A DNA stretch of 64,000 nucleotides from Micromonospora chalcea (GTDB taxonomy: Bacteria > Actinomycetota > Actinomycetes > Mycobacteriales > Micromonosporaceae), in NCBI RefSeq assembly GCF_002926165.1, contig NZ_MAGP01000046.1, forward strand, positions 51,186 through 115,185, read 5' to 3'. The notes beneath the pieces are model-generated. The model saw only the letters and a list, made by a program, of their open reading frames with translations, ran no database searches and was not told the origin of the DNA. Of the stretch, positions 8,553 to 15,908 are shown piece by piece. Both the position numbers and the translations under genes were made by a program. Numbering within the stretch: the stretch's first letter is position 1; every line of letters begins with the position of its first letter.

Positions 8553-9820
8553 CTCCCGACGTGGTGGTGGCCGGCGCGGGCGCCGGCGGCCTGGCCTGCG
8601 CCCGCGCGCTCGGCGCGCTCGGCCTGCGGGTGCTGGTGCTGGACCGGCAGCGCACCCCGGCGTCGATCGCCAAGGGCGAGATCCTGCAGCCCGAGACGGT
8701 ACGCATCCTCGACTCCTGGGGCCTGCTGGACGCCCTGCGGGCCACCGGCGCGCGCCCGGTCGGGCGGCTGGCCATCCGCGACCCGGCCGGCGAGCCGTTG
8801 CTCTGCCTGGACTACGCCGGGCTGCCCGGCGCGTACCGGCAGATCCTCTGCGCCGACTACGGCGACCTGCGCCGCGTGCTCACCGACCGGCTGCCGTCCG
8901 GAGCGCGCATCCGGTGGGGAGCGCGGGTCACCGGCGTCCTGCGCGACAGCGACGGGCGCATCGGCGGCGTCCGGTTCGTCGCCGACGGCGCCGAACAGGA
9001 GATCCACGCGCCGCTGGTGGTCGCCGCCGACGGCATGTCGTCGCCGCTGCGCCGCGGCGCCGGGATCGCGGTCCGGCGCCAGGAGTACCCGCACGGCCTG
9101 GTCGCCTTCGACGTGGCCGGCGCCGACGTGGCCGAGGAGGTGTCCGCCTACCGCACCGGCCGGGGACTCTGCCTGGTCTACCCGCTGCCGGGCGGGCGGT
9201 GCCGCCTGTACGCGCAGGTGACGCCGGACGAGTTCCGGGGGCGCGTCGACCTGGGCGCGTGGTGCGACCGGCTGCTCGCCGACGTGCCGGCGATCCGGCC
9301 GCTGGGCGCGGCGCTGCGCGCGAGCCTGGACCGGCGCCAACTGCTCGCGGTCTACCGGCTGCGCAGCGCGCGCCTGGCCGTGCCGGGGCTCGCGCTCGCC
9401 GGCGAGGCCGCCCACGCGGTGCACCCGATGGCGGCGCAGGGCGTCAACAGCTCCCTCGGTGACGCCGAGACGCTCGCCGCCTGCCTGGCGGCCGAGGGCG
9501 GCGCGCCGGAACCGGCGGCGGTGGACCGGGCGCTGCTCGCCTTCGAGGCGGCGCGGCGGCCCCGCCTGGACCACGTCGCGACGGTCAGCCACAACGCCTC
9601 CCGCATGATCACCGCGGTGTCCGGGCTGCCGAAGCTGCTCGGCGCGCGGATGATGCGCCGCACCGCCGCCAACCCCCGCCTGCTCGGGCTCACCGCCGGC
9701 AACCTCTCCGGCACCGACGTCCGGCCGCTGTCCGCGGTCGACCGGATGTACCAGCTCGGGCTCCTGGCCGACCGGCGAGCGCACACCCCGCCGGTCCCGT
9801 CGGAAAGTGAGCGACCATGA
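8549..9820 (+). CDS. FAD-dependent monooxygenase (PHBH/squalene-epoxidase fold)
   Basis: 423-aa flavoprotein monooxygenase. The N-terminal FAD-binding motif is VVVAGAGAGGLACARALG, the central DG motif VVAADGMSSPLRRGAG, and the second flavin motif LALAGEAAHAVHPMAAQGVNSSLGDAETLA (GD replaced by GE). It is group A by fold and would use NAD(P)H directly. In fungal and bacterial meroterpenoid pathways such enzymes epoxidise the terminal double bond of a prenyl chain before cyclisation. Its ATGA overlap with the cyclase-like gene upstream and with the aminotransferase downstream fits that use. Aromatic hydroxylation is the main alternative. Confidence 0.87.
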   Translation: MTPDVVVAGAGAGGLACARALGALGLRVLVLDRQRTPASIAKGEILQPETVRILDSWGLLDALRATGARPVGRLAIRDPAGEPLLCLDYAGLPGAYRQILCADYGDLRRVLTDRLPSGARIRWGARVTGVLRDSDGRIGGVRFVADGAEQEIHAPLVVAADGMSSPLRRGAGIAVRRQEYPHGLVAFDVAGADVAEEVSAYRTGRGLCLVYPLPGGRCRLYAQVTPDEFRGRVDLGAWCDRLLADVPAIRPLGAALRASLDRRQLLAVYRLRSARLAVPGLALAGEAAHAVHPMAAQGVNSSLGDAETLAACLAAEGGAPEPAAVDRALLAFEAARRPRLDHVATVSHNASRMITAVSGLPKLLGARMMRRTAANPRLLGLTAGNLSGTDVRPLSAVDRMYQLGLLADRRAHTPPVPSESERP

Positions 9821-10842
9821 CGCCTGGCACCGCCGTCGGGACGCACCCGCCGGCCGACCTGTCCATGAACGAGACCCCCTACCCGCCGCTGCCGGGGGTG
9901 CGGCGGGTGGTCGCCGACGCCGCCGCGGCGCTGCAGCGCTACCCGGACCGCACGTCGGCGGCGCTCGTGGCCGCGCTGTCGCGGCGGCTCGGCGTGGGAC
10001 CGGAGGCGATCCTCGTCGGCCCCGGCTCGGCCGGACTGTGCCAGCACCTCGTGCAGTCCCTCGGGCCCCGGCCGGACGTCGTCCACCCGGCCCTGTCGTT
10101 CGAGGGCTACCCGCTGATCATCGGCAACGCCGGGGCCCGCGCCGTGCCGGTGCCGATGGACGGGTACGGCCACGACCTGCCCGCGATGGCGGACGCGGTG
10201 ACCGAGCGGACCCGCTGCGTGCTGCTGTGCAACCCGAACAACCCGACCGGGGCGGCGCTGCGCCGCGACGACGTCGAGGCGTTCCTGGACCGGATCCCGG
10301 CCGACGTACCGGTCATCGTGGACGAGGCGTACCGCGAGTTCGTCACCGACCCCCGCTCGCCGGACGGGATGGACCTGTACCGGGCGTACGACAACGTCTG
10401 CGTGCTGCGCACGTTCTCCAAGGCGTACGGGCTGGCCGCGCTGCGCGTCGGGTACGCCGTCGTGCCGCCCCGGCTCACCCGGGCCGCCGCGCTCACCGGG
10501 GCGGTGTTCTTCCCCTCCGCGCTCGCCCAGGCGGCGGCGGTGGCGAGCCTGACGCCGGAGGTGGACGCGGAGCTGACCCGGCGGTGCACGGAGCTGGTGG
10601 CGGAGCGTACCCGCCTGGTCGGCGCGCTGCGCGGCCTCGGGCTCACCGTGGCGCCCAGCGAGGCCAACTTCGTGTGGCTACCGCTGGGAGAGCGGGCCGT
10701 GCCGTTCGCCGACCGGGCCCGGGAGACCGGCATCCTGGTCATGGCGCTACCCGGCGCCGGGGTCCGGATCACCGTCGGTTCCCCGGAGGCGAACGAGCGG
10801 CTGCTCGCGTTCGTCCGCGCGGCGCTCGCCGACGGGCTCTGA
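9817..10842 (+). CDS. HisC-like PLP-dependent aminotransferase
   Basis: 341-aa fold-type I aminotransferase of the histidinol-phosphate/aromatic family. Seen motifs: LLCNPNNPTGAALRRDD, the PLP phosphate and Asp region VIVDEAYREF, the Schiff-base Lys in TFSKAYGLAALRVGY, and C-terminal VRITVGSPEANERLLAF. It starts inside the stop of the monooxygenase gene (ATGA) and is the last gene of the operon. A housekeeping role in histidine synthesis is unlikely because no other his gene is near. It more likely installs or removes an amino group in the cluster product or supplies an amino-acid-derived building block. Its 3' end overlaps the convergent KAS-like gene by 96 bases. Confidence 0.87.
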   Translation: MTPGTAVGTHPPADLSMNETPYPPLPGVRRVVADAAAALQRYPDRTSAALVAALSRRLGVGPEAILVGPGSAGLCQHLVQSLGPRPDVVHPALSFEGYPLIIGNAGARAVPVPMDGYGHDLPAMADAVTERTRCVLLCNPNNPTGAALRRDDVEAFLDRIPADVPVIVDEAYREFVTDPRSPDGMDLYRAYDNVCVLRTFSKAYGLAALRVGYAVVPPRLTRAAALTGAVFFPSALAQAAAVASLTPEVDAELTRRCTELVAERTRLVGALRGLGLTVAPSEANFVWLPLGERAVPFADRARETGILVMALPGAGVRITVGSPEANERLLAFVRAALADGL

Positions 10843-11751
10843 CCGGCCGGCCGGCGCCAGCGCGACCACGCTCAGGTAGTTCAGGCCGGGCTCGTAGTCG
10901 GCCACCACCACCGGCCGGGGCCGCGCCGCGTCCCCGGCGAGACGGTCCAGCAGCGCCCACCAGACCCCGGTGGACGGCTGCCTGCGCGGCCCGGTCGTCA
11001 CCGCGGCGCCGCCGTGGCCGGGCCACACGGCGGCCAGGTCCGCGCCGAGCACGACCGCGACATCGGTACGTCCGGCCGTCAGCTCGCCCACCTCGGCCGC
11101 CGCGAGCGCGGCCACGTCGCCGGCGTCGACGTCCACGTGCTGGCGCAGCGCGGTCACCCGCGCGCCGCCGCCGAGCCCGATCAGCTCGGGACCGCCGGCC
11201 GCACCATCGCTGTCGCCGTCGCGGTGCGCGCCGTCGTCGGCGAGCGCGTCGTAGAGCATGGCCACGGCCCGGTGGCGCGCCGGTACGGGCACCGCCGCGT
11301 CGTACGGCAGCACCGCCTGCTCGACGGCGAGCAGCAGGGCGCGGCGGCACCCGTACGCGCGGGCGATCCGCAGCCCGGTGAACGCCGCCGCCGAACCCTG
11401 GTCGCAGAGCGCGAACGACATCGGCGTGCCCGGGCAGACGTGACTGAGGTACGCCGCGGTGGCCCGCCCGGGCAGCATGTCGTGCACGGCGAACGCCAGC
11501 ACGAGCAGGTCCACCGGCTCGTCCGGCGGCACGACGGCGGGGATCAGCTCGGCGGCCATCTCCCCGTACGACTGGCCCAGCGCCGCCGCGGGCGCGTCGA
11601 ACAGGCCGGCGGGCACACGCAGCCCGTACGGCCGGGTCAGGTCGGCCAGGTAGCCGGCGGCGCGCTCGCGCAGCACGGGGTCGCCGAGCAGCGCGGCCGG
11701 ACCGGTGAACGTGCGCCGCGCGGCCCGCAGCAGGCGGAGTCCGGTCTCCAT
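10747..11751 (-). CDS. KAS III-like protein without catalytic Cys or His (pseudo-ketosynthase)
   Basis: 334-aa thiolase-fold protein related to 3-oxoacyl-ACP synthase III. Alignment by eye with its partner (11767-12705) over the nucleophile elbow pairs FTLTQQSCASALA with SFALCDQGSAAAF, so the catalytic Cys is Ser120. The partner's LPHNVNL segment pairs with VLGADLAAVW, so the active-site His is also gone. A glycine-rich end (DYEPGLNYLSVVAL) is kept. This is the arrangement of PqsB in the PqsBC heterodimer, and Cys-to-Ser KAS III relatives such as DpsC are also known. It is probably a structural or specificity subunit for the upstream gene, 15 bases away on the same strand. Confidence 0.75.
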   Translation of the reverse strand: METGLRLLRAARRTFTGPAALLGDPVLRERAAGYLADLTRPYGLRVPAGLFDAPAAALGQSYGEMAAELIPAVVPPDEPVDLLVLAFAVHDMLPGRATAAYLSHVCPGTPMSFALCDQGSAAAFTGLRIARAYGCRRALLLAVEQAVLPYDAAVPVPARHRAVAMLYDALADDGAHRDGDSDGAAGGPELIGLGGGARVTALRQHVDVDAGDVAALAAAEVGELTAGRTDVAVVLGADLAAVWPGHGGAAVTTGPRRQPSTGVWWALLDRLAGDAARPRPVVVADYEPGLNYLSVVALAPAGRSEPVGERRADEREQPLVRLRGTDGDPDPGAG

Positions 11752-11766
11752 GGTGGCCTCCGCCGC

Positions 11767-12705
11767 TCAGTGCTCGAAGACCATGGCGGCGAACGTCGCG
11801 CCGTCCCCGGCGCCCACCGCCGCGACCAGATAGCGGTCACCGGGCCGGAGCAGGTCGCGCTGCCGGGCGGTGCGGTAGTTGACGAACGCGTCGGCGCAGA
11901 ACACGTGCCCGGTCTCGGTGACGTTGTCCAGCAGCACCCGGTCCAGCGGCAGCCCGATCAGCCGGCACAGCCGCTTCCAGGTCATCAGGTTCACGTTGTG
12001 CGGCAGCACCAGCCGCAGCTCGGACAGCGTCGTGCCGGACCGCTCCAGCGCCCGGCCGATCACCTCGGCCAGCGCCGGCCGGTACGCCCGCTGGAACCGC
12101 GCCGGGGACTCGCCGCCGGCCACGTCGAACTCGCCCCGCTGGTGGCAGGCGTACGCGAGCAGCCGGTCCCGGCCGCCACCGGCGCTGAGCAGGCAGGCCG
12201 AGGCGCCCTCGCTGAACACCGACGTCTCCGGGATGAACTGGGCGTCACGGGTGAACGCCTTCTCGCCGGTCAGCACCAGCGCCAGCGGCGGGCCGTCCGG
12301 CGTGTCCGGTTCGGACGCGAGCAGCCGCCCGGCCACGTCGATCGCGGCGAGCGCGCTGGCGCAGGACTGCTGGGTGAGCGTGAACGCGAGCGCGTGGCCC
12401 AGCCCGAGCGCGCGGCACACCTCGTGCAGCGGGTTGACCGGGTAGGGGGTGACCACCGGGAAGGCCCGCCCGTACACCACGAACCGCACCCGCCGCCGCA
12501 GCGTGTGCAGCGCGGTGAGGCCGTGCGCGGCGCGCAGCAGCAGGTCGGTCAGGGACAGCCCGGGGTCGCGGCGGACCTCGGTCAGGCCGTGGAAGCGGCG
12601 GAACAGGCGCACCTGCATGTCGCTCAGGCCCAGTGGCGCGGCCAGGCTCTCGACCGGCACCCGGCGCTGCGGCAGGAACACCGAGACGGCCTCGATGGCC
12701 GTCAT
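11767..12705 (-). CDS. KAS III-like condensing enzyme or acyltransferase (Cys-His-His)
   Basis: 312-aa KAS III-family protein. Cys115 lies in TLTQQSCASALAAIDVAG, His236 in LPHNVNLMTW (the HQAN position), and the usual catalytic Asn position is taken by His267 in TGHVFCADAF. Such enzymes form a C-C bond from an acyl-CoA/ACP, or act as acyltransferases (CerJ group). The ATG at 12705 is divergent from the second glycosyltransferase. It is first in a two-gene operon with the Cys-less homologue, so a heterodimer is likely. With the CoA ligase at 15909 it could build a starter or head group for the cluster; this is inference. Confidence 0.8.
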   Translation of the reverse strand: MTAIEAVSVFLPQRRVPVESLAAPLGLSDMQVRLFRRFHGLTEVRRDPGLSLTDLLLRAAHGLTALHTLRRRVRFVVYGRAFPVVTPYPVNPLHEVCRALGLGHALAFTLTQQSCASALAAIDVAGRLLASEPDTPDGPPLALVLTGEKAFTRDAQFIPETSVFSEGASACLLSAGGGRDRLLAYACHQRGEFDVAGGESPARFQRAYRPALAEVIGRALERSGTTLSELRLVLPHNVNLMTWKRLCRLIGLPLDRVLLDNVTETGHVFCADAFVNYRTARQRDLLRPGDRYLVAAVGAGDGATFAAMVFEH

Positions 12706-12776
12706 GCGCGAACCGTCACGACACGGATCAGATCAGTGACGCCGATGGATGTCAACGCGCGTGCGATCATATCGAC
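12706..12776. promoter_or_regulatory. Divergent promoter region for KAS pair and glycosyltransferase
   Basis: A minus-strand -35 TTGACA (complement of 12750-12755) is followed after 17 bases by TCTGAT, a weak -10, toward the KAS operon. The plus-strand gene has GATCATATC just before its GTG and no clear ribosome site, so it may be leaderless. Only 71 bases separate the two starts. Confidence 0.35.
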
Positions 12777-13973
12777 GTGGCTCGCTTCCTGTTCGTCGTC
12801 CTGCCGGTGGAGTCCCATCTGAACGCGCCGGTCGCCATCGCCCAGGAACTGGAGGCGGCCGGGCACGAGGTGGCCTGGGTCGGGCCGCGCAGCGATCTGC
12901 GCCCGCTGGTCGGCCCGGACGCCACGCTGTTCCCCACCGGCAAGCGCTACTACCGCCCCGACGACGCGGCCGGGATGGCCTCGGTGCGCAGCCTCTGGGA
13001 GGGGCACGTGCTGCCCGCGAACCGGTTCATCCGCGACGCCGCCGACGCCGCCGTCGAGCGGTACCGGCCGGACGTGGTGGTGGCCGACCAGTACGCGCTG
13101 GCCGGCGCGCTCGCCGCGCACCGCCGCGGGCTGCCGTGGGCGACGTTCTGCGTCGGCATGCTGGAGCTGACACCGCCGACCGAGGAGATGCCCGAGTTCA
13201 CCGGCTGGGTGGACGCCCAGGTCCGCCGCGTGTGGGCGATGACCGACCTGCCGGTGGACGAGACGATCGACCTGCGCTTCTCGCCGTACCTCGTGATCGG
13301 CCTGACCACGACGGCGCTCACCGGCCCGGCGCCGCTGCCGCCGGGCTGCGTGCTCACCGGGCCGGCGCTGGGACGGCGGCCGAACGCGCCCGCGTTCGCC
13401 TGGGAGGCGTGGGATCCCGGCCGCCGGCACGTGCTCGTCACGGTCGGCACGATGGCCGAGCACCTCGCCGCCGACTTCTACCGGCGGATGACGGCGGCGA
13501 CCGCGCCGCTCGCCGACCGGGTCCAGGTGATCCTCACCGCCGGCGCCGGACTGGTGCCCGACCCGCCGCCGCACGTGCTCGTCGCGCCCCGGGTGCCGGT
13601 GCTCGAGCTGATGCCCCGGCTCGACGCCCTCGTGTCGCACGGCGGGCTGGGCACCGTGTCCGAGGCGCTGGCCCACGGTGTGCCGGTGGTGGTCGCGCCG
13701 ATCCGGCACGACCATCCGGCGGTGGCGCGGCAGGTGCGCCGGGCCGGCGCCGGACTGGAGGTCTCCTTCGGCTCCGCGACCCCGGCGGAGCTGACCGCCG
13801 CGCTGAGCGCGGTGCTCGACGAACCCGCGTACCGGGCGGGAGCGCGCCGGGTGGGGGAGTCGTTCGCGGCGGCCGGCGGCGCCCGCGCGGCGGCGGCACG
13901 TCTCGCCGTGTTGGCACGCACGGCTCCCGACACTGACGCATCGACCGTTGTCCAACCGTCGGGGCCGAACTAG
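12777..13973 (+). CDS. GT1-family glycosyltransferase (MGT/UGT type)
   Basis: 398-aa GT-B glycosyltransferase. The N-terminus ARFLFVVLPVESHLNAPVAIAQELEAAGHEVAWVG is the acceptor-domain start. The C-terminal donor site carries PRVPVLELMPRLDALVSHGGLGTVSEALAHGVPVVVAPIRHDH, a PSPG-like signature. It is of the macroside/UDP-glycosyltransferase (MGT) type and likely adds a hexose to the cluster product or to a protected intermediate. The GTG at 12777 is chosen because the conserved strand begins at once; the open frame upstream covers the divergent KAS gene. It differs from the DesVII-like enzyme at 1-1166, so the product may carry two sugars. Confidence 0.86.
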   Translation: MARFLFVVLPVESHLNAPVAIAQELEAAGHEVAWVGPRSDLRPLVGPDATLFPTGKRYYRPDDAAGMASVRSLWEGHVLPANRFIRDAADAAVERYRPDVVVADQYALAGALAAHRRGLPWATFCVGMLELTPPTEEMPEFTGWVDAQVRRVWAMTDLPVDETIDLRFSPYLVIGLTTTALTGPAPLPPGCVLTGPALGRRPNAPAFAWEAWDPGRRHVLVTVGTMAEHLAADFYRRMTAATAPLADRVQVILTAGAGLVPDPPPHVLVAPRVPVLELMPRLDALVSHGGLGTVSEALAHGVPVVVAPIRHDHPAVARQVRRAGAGLEVSFGSATPAELTAALSAVLDEPAYRAGARRVGESFAAAGGARAAAARLAVLARTAPDTDASTVVQPSGPN

Positions 13974-13976
13974 CCT
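13948..13976 (+). promoter_or_regulatory. Promoter of the ABC transporter genes, TTGTCC-N17-TAGCCT
   Basis: The -35 TTGTCC lies at 13948-13953 and the -10 TAGCCT at 13971-13976, spaced 17 bases and overlapping the 3' end of the glycosyltransferase gene. The same -10 with the same following bases (TAGCCTGAYC) occurs before the CoA-ligase gene. Confidence 0.5.
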
Positions 13977-14021
13977 GACCTGACGCACCCGCGCCGGCGT
14001 CGCGCCGCACGAGGAGGCTCG

Positions 14022-14999
14022 ATGATCGAGGCCACCGGCCTACGCAAGTCCTTCCGGGTCGGACGTGGCCGCGGCGCCACCACTGTCGAGGCGGTACGCG
14101 GCGTCGACTTCGCGGTCCGGCGCGGCGAGATCGTCGGATTCCTCGGCCCGAACGGCGCGGGCAAGTCCACCACGCTGCGGATGCTCGCCACGCTGATCCG
14201 GCCCAGCGGGGGAGCGGCCACCATCGCCGGGGTCGACCTGCTGCGCGCGCCCGCGCAGGTGCGGCGGCGGATCGGCTTCGTGGCGCAGGCCAGCGGCACC
14301 TACGACGACTCGACCGCCCGGCGGGACCTGGTCCTCCAGGCCCGGATGCACGGGCTGTCCAAGTCGGTGGCGCAGGAGCTGGCCGCCGGGGCGATCCGCG
14401 CGTTCCAGCTCGACGACTTCGCCGACCGCAAGATCAAGACGTACTCGGGCGGGCAGCGCCGCCGCCTCGACGTCGCGCTCGGCGTCATCCACTCGCCGCA
14501 GGTGATGTTCCTGGACGAGCCGACGGCGGGGCTCGACCCGCCCAGCCGGGTCCGGATGTGGCAGGAGGTACGGCGGCTGCGCGAGGAGGGCATGACCATC
14601 TTCCTCACCACGCACTACCTGGACGAGGCCGACAGCCTCTGCGACCGCGTCTCGATCATCGACGCCGGGCGGATCGTGGCCGAGGGCACCCCGTCGGCGC
14701 TCAAGCGCGAGATCTCCGGCGACGTGGTCGCCGTCGACTTCGCCGCCGCCGACGTCGCGGACGAGACCGGCGGCGACCTGCCGGCCGCGACGAAGCTGCT
14801 GGCCGAGGCGCCGTACGTGCACGCGGCCGAGCCGGTCGACGGCACGCTGCGGCTCTACGACGACAGCGCCGCCACGGCCATCCCGCAGGTCATGCGGGCG
14901 CTCTACGACCGGGGCATCGAGCCCGGCGCGATCGAGGCCCGCCGGCCCAGCCTCGACGACGTGTTCCTGGCCAAGACCGGCCGGTCGCTCGCCGAGTGA
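14022..14999 (+). CDS. ABC transporter ATP-binding protein (DrrA-type exporter)
   Basis: 325-aa ATPase of the daunorubicin-resistance DrrA group. Walker A GPNGAGKSTTLRML, Q-loop FVAQASGTYDD, signature TYSGGQRRRLDVALG, Walker B VMFLDEPTAGLDP and H-loop FLTTHYLDEAD are all present, followed by a C-terminal regulatory region ending in ARRPSLDDVFLAKTGR, which is typical of drug and polysaccharide exporters. The ATG at 14022 has GAGGAGG 5 bases upstream. It pairs with the permease 23 bases downstream. In a biosynthetic cluster the likely role is export of, and self-resistance to, the product. Confidence 0.9.
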   Translation: MIEATGLRKSFRVGRGRGATTVEAVRGVDFAVRRGEIVGFLGPNGAGKSTTLRMLATLIRPSGGAATIAGVDLLRAPAQVRRRIGFVAQASGTYDDSTARRDLVLQARMHGLSKSVAQELAAGAIRAFQLDDFADRKIKTYSGGQRRRLDVALGVIHSPQVMFLDEPTAGLDPPSRVRMWQEVRRLREEGMTIFLTTHYLDEADSLCDRVSIIDAGRIVAEGTPSALKREISGDVVAVDFAAADVADETGGDLPAATKLLAEAPYVHAAEPVDGTLRLYDDSAATAIPQVMRALYDRGIEPGAIEARRPSLDDVFLAKTGRSLAE

Positions 15000-15022
15000 C
15001 CGGGCGCCGAGAGGAGTACGGC

Positions 15023-15787
15023 GTGAAGCTCGTCCGCGACACCTGGCTGATCTTCCAGCAGGAGGCCGGCCTGATGGTGCGCAACCCGGTGATGGTGGCG
15101 TTCAGCCTGGCCCAGCCGATCACCTACCTGATCCTCTTCGCGCCGTTCCTCAAGGTGGTGATGGTCGACCGGGGCGCCTCGACCTACGCCGACGCGTACC
15201 GCATCTACGTACCCGGCCTGTTCGTGGCGATGGGCCTGTTCGGCGGCCTGTTCGCCGGTTACGGGCTGCTCAGCGCGCTGCGCGCGGGCATCATCGACAG
15301 GTGCCGGGTGACGCCGGTGAGCCGGACCGGCCTGCTGCTGGGCCGGGCGCTGATGCACGTGTGCCTCAACGTGGTGCAGGCCATGGTGGTCACGCTCGTG
15401 GCGCTGCCGTTCGGCCTGCGGGTGCACCTGGCGAACCTGCTGGTGTCGTACGCGCTGCTGTCGGTGATGGTGCTGCTGAGCACCTCGATCTCGTACGACA
15501 TCGCGTTGCTGGTCCGCAACGAGAACAGCCTCGGCGTGCTGGTGAACACCGTCGGGCAGCCGGTGTCGCTGCTGGCCGGCGTGCTCATCCCGCTCGTGCT
15601 GGCGCCGATGTGGATCCAGCGGGTCGCGGTGTGGAACCCGTTCGCCTGGGCCACCGACGGCATGCGGGCGCTGTTCGCCGGCCAGATCACCCAGAGCGTG
15701 GTCTGGCAGGGCGCGCTCATCATGTCCGGGCTGGCCGCGGCGAGCCTGTTCTGGTCGTCGCGCCTGTTCAACCGCGACGTCTCCTGA
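15023..15787 (+). CDS. ABC-2 type permease (DrrB-like)
   Basis: 254-aa membrane protein with about six hydrophobic segments and the ABC-2 layout: a cytoplasmic start (LVRDTWLIFQQEAGLMVRNP), then TM1 (PVMVAFSLAQPITYLILFAPFL), and late NPFAWATDGMRALFAG, the conserved NP-x-x-x-x-x-x-x-R segment of DrrB-like permeases. The GTG at 15023 is preceded by GAGGAG. It forms the export channel with the ATPase just upstream. It ends about 20 bases before the promoter of the CoA-ligase gene. Confidence 0.88.
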   Translation: MKLVRDTWLIFQQEAGLMVRNPVMVAFSLAQPITYLILFAPFLKVVMVDRGASTYADAYRIYVPGLFVAMGLFGGLFAGYGLLSALRAGIIDRCRVTPVSRTGLLLGRALMHVCLNVVQAMVVTLVALPFGLRVHLANLLVSYALLSVMVLLSTSISYDIALLVRNENSLGVLVNTVGQPVSLLAGVLIPLVLAPMWIQRVAVWNPFAWATDGMRALFAGQITQSVVWQGALIMSGLAAASLFWSSRLFNRDVS

Positions 15788-15805
15788 CCGAGCGTACATC
15801 GAGCA

Positions 15806-15834
15806 TTGTCTCAGCGTGGCGGGCGCTCTAGCCT
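15806..15834 (+). promoter_or_regulatory. Promoter of the CoA-ligase gene, TTGTCT-N17-TAGCCT
   Basis: The -35 TTGTCT lies at 15806-15811 and the -10 TAGCCT at 15829-15834, with a 17-base spacer. It is nearly identical in layout and -10 sequence to the promoter before the ABC transporter (13948-13976), which suggests shared control. Confidence 0.5.
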
Positions 15835-15908
15835 GATCGTGTCCCCGCCCGGCGGCCGGTACGCCGCCGGCGCGGCCGTGACGTGTGTCAGCTGAGGAGG
15901 CGACTCGT

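Noticed and set aside
9817..10842. HisC of histidine biosynthesis
   Set aside because: No other his gene is near, and it is translationally coupled to a prenylation and monooxygenase operon.
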